Shown here piece after piece: positions 6,576 through 8,477 of a DNA stretch of 8,477 nt. How positions within the stretch are numbered: position 1 is the first letter of the stretch; each line of letters begins with the position of its first letter. The notes under the pieces were generated by a model. That model was not told where the DNA came from and ran no database searches. It worked only from the letters and a program-made list of their open reading frames with translations. The DNA lies in the NCBI GenBank assembly GCA_023389135.1, contig JAEWEX010000409.1, positions 1-8,477 of the forward strand, read 5' to 3'. A program made the translations under genes and the position numbers. This DNA comes from Pseudomonadota bacterium. GTDB taxonomy: Bacteria > Pseudomonadota > Alphaproteobacteria > Rhizobiales > Methylopilaceae.

Positions 6576-7913
6576 ATGACTGCTAGCAGACTGACGAAGG
6601 GCCTGATCGCCGCCGCCTTCGCGGGCTCGGCGCTGTTGGCCGCGGCGCCCCAGGCGTCCGCGCAGGACGAGATCTACGTGCCGCTCCTGACCTACCGGAC
6701 CGGGCCGTTCGCGGGCTCCGGCATACCCATCGCCGACGGCATGCACGACTATCTGAGGATGCTGAACGAACGCGACGGCGGCATCGGCGGCGCCAAGCTC
6801 GTGATCGAGGAATGCGAGACCGGCTACGACACCAAGAAGGGCGTCGAGTGCTACGAATCCATCAAGGGCAAGAACCCGGTGGTGGTGAACCCGTATTCCA
6901 CCGGCATCACGCTGCAGCTCATCCCGCGCGCCGCGGTGGACAAGATCCCGATCCTGTCCATGGCCTACGGCCTGTCGGCCTCCGCTGACGGGGAGAACTT
7001 CCCCTGGGTGTTCATCCCGCCCGTGACCTACTGGGACGGCGCCTCCGTGTTCATCAAGTACGCGGCCGAGAAGGAAGGCGGGCTCGACAAGCTCAAGGGC
7101 AAGAAGATCGGGCTGATCCACCTCGACGCGCCGTTCGGCAAGGAGCCGATCCCGCTCCTGGAGGCGCTGGCCAAGGAGTACGGCTTCGAGCTGAAGCTCT
7201 ATCCCATCGCCGCGCAGGACATGCAGAACCAGGGCTCTGTGTGGCTCAACATCCGCCGCGACCGGCCCGACTGGATCTACAACCAGGGCTGGGGCGCCAT
7301 GAACCCGACCGCGGTCAAGGAGGCGATCCGCAACGGCTTCCCCATCGAGAAGCTGATGGGCGTGTGGTGGGCCGGCGGCGATGACGACGCCCGCGCGGGC
7401 GGCGACCAGGCCAAGGGCTACAAGGCCCTCAGCTTCCACGCCAACGGCGCCGACTTCCAGGTGATGCAGGACATCAAGACCCATGTCGTCGACAAGGGCC
7501 TGTCCAAGTATCCCAAGGAGAAGTTCGCGGACAACCTCTACAGCCGCGGCGTCTACAACTCGATGCTGATCGCCGAGGCGATCCGCACCGCGCAGGAGCT
7601 GACCGGCAGGAAGGCCGTCACCGGCGAGGACGTCCGGCGCGGCCTGGAAAGCCTGAACATCGACGAGGCGCGCCTCAAGGAGATGGGCATGGAGGGCTTC
7701 GCCGCCCCCGTGAAGATCACCTGCGCCGAGCACAGCGGCCACCACAAGATGTTCGTCGCCGAGTGGGACGGCACCCGCTACACCCAGGGCACGGACTGGA
7801 TGGAGCCCATGGCCGACAAGGTCGTGCCGCTGATCGACAGCGCATCGGCCGAATACGTGAAGTCCAACACCGGCTGGCCGAAGCGCACCGAGGCCTGCGA
7901 CAGCCCCTCGTGA
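6576..7913 (+). CDS. livK: Liv-type ABC transporter periplasmic substrate-binding protein (Peripla_BP_6/HAAT family)
   Basis: A 445-residue exported ligand-binding protein that presents substrate to LivHM. The N-terminus is a classic Sec signal peptide: K8, a hydrophobic core of about residues 9-24, and a likely cut after ASA29. The mature protein begins QDEIYVPLLTYRTGPFAGSG, a type I periplasmic binding-protein start in which substrate-contacting residues usually follow. C80 and C92 in the first lobe and C383 and C441 near the end could form two disulfides. GKKIGLIHLDAPFGKEPIPLLE marks the second lobe. It is longer than E. coli LivJ/LivK (about 345-350 mature residues), with an extended C-terminal part (GTDWMEPMADKVVPLID onward). 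The neighbouring acyl-CoA ligase suggests a carboxylic-acid ligand rather than leucine, but this is inference. The symbol livK denotes family and position only. Confidence 0.93.
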   Translation: MTASRLTKGLIAAAFAGSALLAAAPQASAQDEIYVPLLTYRTGPFAGSGIPIADGMHDYLRMLNERDGGIGGAKLVIEECETGYDTKKGVECYESIKGKNPVVVNPYSTGITLQLIPRAAVDKIPILSMAYGLSASADGENFPWVFIPPVTYWDGASVFIKYAAEKEGGLDKLKGKKIGLIHLDAPFGKEPIPLLEALAKEYGFELKLYPIAAQDMQNQGSVWLNIRRDRPDWIYNQGWGAMNPTAVKEAIRNGFPIEKLMGVWWAGGDDDARAGGDQAKGYKALSFHANGADFQVMQDIKTHVVDKGLSKYPKEKFADNLYSRGVYNSMLIAEAIRTAQELTGRKAVTGEDVRRGLESLNIDEARLKEMGMEGFAAPVKITCAEHSGHHKMFVAEWDGTRYTQGTDWMEPMADKVVPLIDSASAEYVKSNTGWPKRTEACDSPS

Positions 7914-7928
7914 ACCGCTGACGACAAC

Positions 7929-7953
7929 CGGCCGGCCCCGCCGGGGCCGGCCG
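7929..7953 (+). repeat. Strong GC hairpin between livK and livF
   Basis: A perfect 11-bp stem (7929-7939 with 7943-7953) of only G and C closes a GCC loop, 16 nt after the livK stop and 24 nt before livF. No T tract follows, so full termination is unlikely. Partial termination, or protection of the livK mRNA 3' end from exonucleases, is more plausible and would lower livF relative to livK. Confidence 0.7.
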
Positions 7954-7976
7954 AACCCGCCGCCGGGAGAAACGCC

Positions 7977-8477
7977 ATGAGTGCAGCCGCCGACGCAATC
8001 GCGACGCCCGTGACGGCGCCGGACACGGTGCTGTCCGTCAACAATGTCGAGGTGATCTACGATCACGTCATCCTGGTGCTGAAGGGCGTCTCGCTGACGG
8101 TTCCCAAGGGCGGCGTCGTCGCGCTGCTGGGGGCCAACGGCGCCGGCAAGTCCACCACGCTGAAGTCGATCTCCAACCTGATCCGGGCCGAGCGCGGCGA
8201 GGTCACCAAGGGCTCCATCGAGTTCATGGGCCAGCGCGTGGACGGCCTCACGCCCAACGAGCTGGTCCGGCGCGGCTGCATCCAGGTGATGGAGGGGCGC
8301 CACTGCTTCGGCCATCTCTCCATCGAGGAGAACCTGCTGACCGGCGCGTTCACCCGCAAGGACGGCCGCGGCGCCATCGCGGCGGACCTGGAGATGGTCT
8401 ACGACTACTTCCCGCGCCTGCGCGAGCGACGCGGCTCCCAGGCCGGCTACACCTCCGGCGGCGAGCAGCAGATGTGC
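7977..8477 (+). CDS. livF: Branched-chain amino acid-type ABC transporter ATP-binding protein LivF (partial, C-terminus missing)
   Basis: The first 167 residues of the second ATPase of the importer; the frame is open to the last base of the window. ATG 7977 follows GGGAG (7965-7969) with a 7-nt gap. A 17-residue Ala/Thr-rich lead precedes the ABC core beginning VLSVNNVEVIYDHVI. Walker A reads GANGAGKST, and the Q-loop region reads RRGCIQVMEGRHCFGHLSIEENL, both typical of LivF. The last visible residues, YTSGGEQQM, form the ABC signature, with Thr in place of the first Leu of LSGGEQQ. Walker B, the D-loop and the switch His lie beyond the window. It is expected to pair with LivG, so that its near-canonical signature completes one ATP site and the divergent LivG signature the other. 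Confidence 0.93.
   Translation, partial: MSAAADAIATPVTAPDTVLSVNNVEVIYDHVILVLKGVSLTVPKGGVVALLGANGAGKSTTLKSISNLIRAERGEVTKGSIEFMGQRVDGLTPNELVRRGCIQVMEGRHCFGHLSIEENLLTGAFTRKDGRGAIAADLEMVYDYFPRLRERRGSQAGYTSGGEQQMC

Noticed and set aside
6441..8315. 624-codon open frame on the minus strand across livK and livF
   Set aside because: It crosses two clearly coding genes and the hairpins between them, has low-complexity His/Val/Leu/Gly/Asp composition, and shows no motif or convincing ribosome site.

Overview
The window is a gene-dense, high-GC stretch of bacterial chromosome in which every supported gene lies on the + strand. Strong G/C bias at third codon positions, GTG/TTG starts with good Shine-Dalgarno sequences, and a LivKHMGF-type cluster carrying an acyl-CoA ligase all suggest a Gram-negative proteobacterium. 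An alphaproteobacterium is most likely, but this is inferred from gene style and organisation; no rRNA or other marker gene is present.

Layout: (1) 1-632 is the 3' part of a ProX-type glycine betaine/proline-betaine periplasmic binding protein, closed by a clear hairpin terminator at 659-682. (2) 790-1464 is a Crp/Fnr-family regulator with its own promoter-like element at 729-757. (3) After a 165-nt leader, 1630-8477 holds a branched-chain amino acid-type (HAAT/Liv) ABC importer cluster. Its order is AMP-forming acyl-CoA ligase, LivG ATPase, LivH permease, LivM permease, LivK binding protein, and LivF ATPase, which is cut by the window edge. The ligase and livG overlap by 4 nt, and livG-livH and livH-livM are 10 and 13 nt apart. 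Wider gaps of 109 and 63 nt, each with a hairpin, flank livK.

Working model: LivK captures an organic substrate in the periplasm, LivHM with LivFG import it, and the co-transcribed ligase converts an imported carboxylate to its CoA thioester, trapping it for catabolism. A ligase beside the importer argues for a carboxylic acid (aromatic, fatty or other organic acid) rather than a simple branched-chain amino acid. The substrate cannot be read from the sequence. The Crp/Fnr-type protein just upstream is a natural candidate regulator, by context only.

No mobile element, CRISPR array, tRNA, rRNA or phage gene was seen. No stretch longer than 165 nt lacks a gene. Nothing looks like a wholly new system. 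The most checkable points are the unidentified substrate, the degenerate ligand pocket of the regulator, the possible competing structures in the operon leader, and the hairpins bracketing livK.
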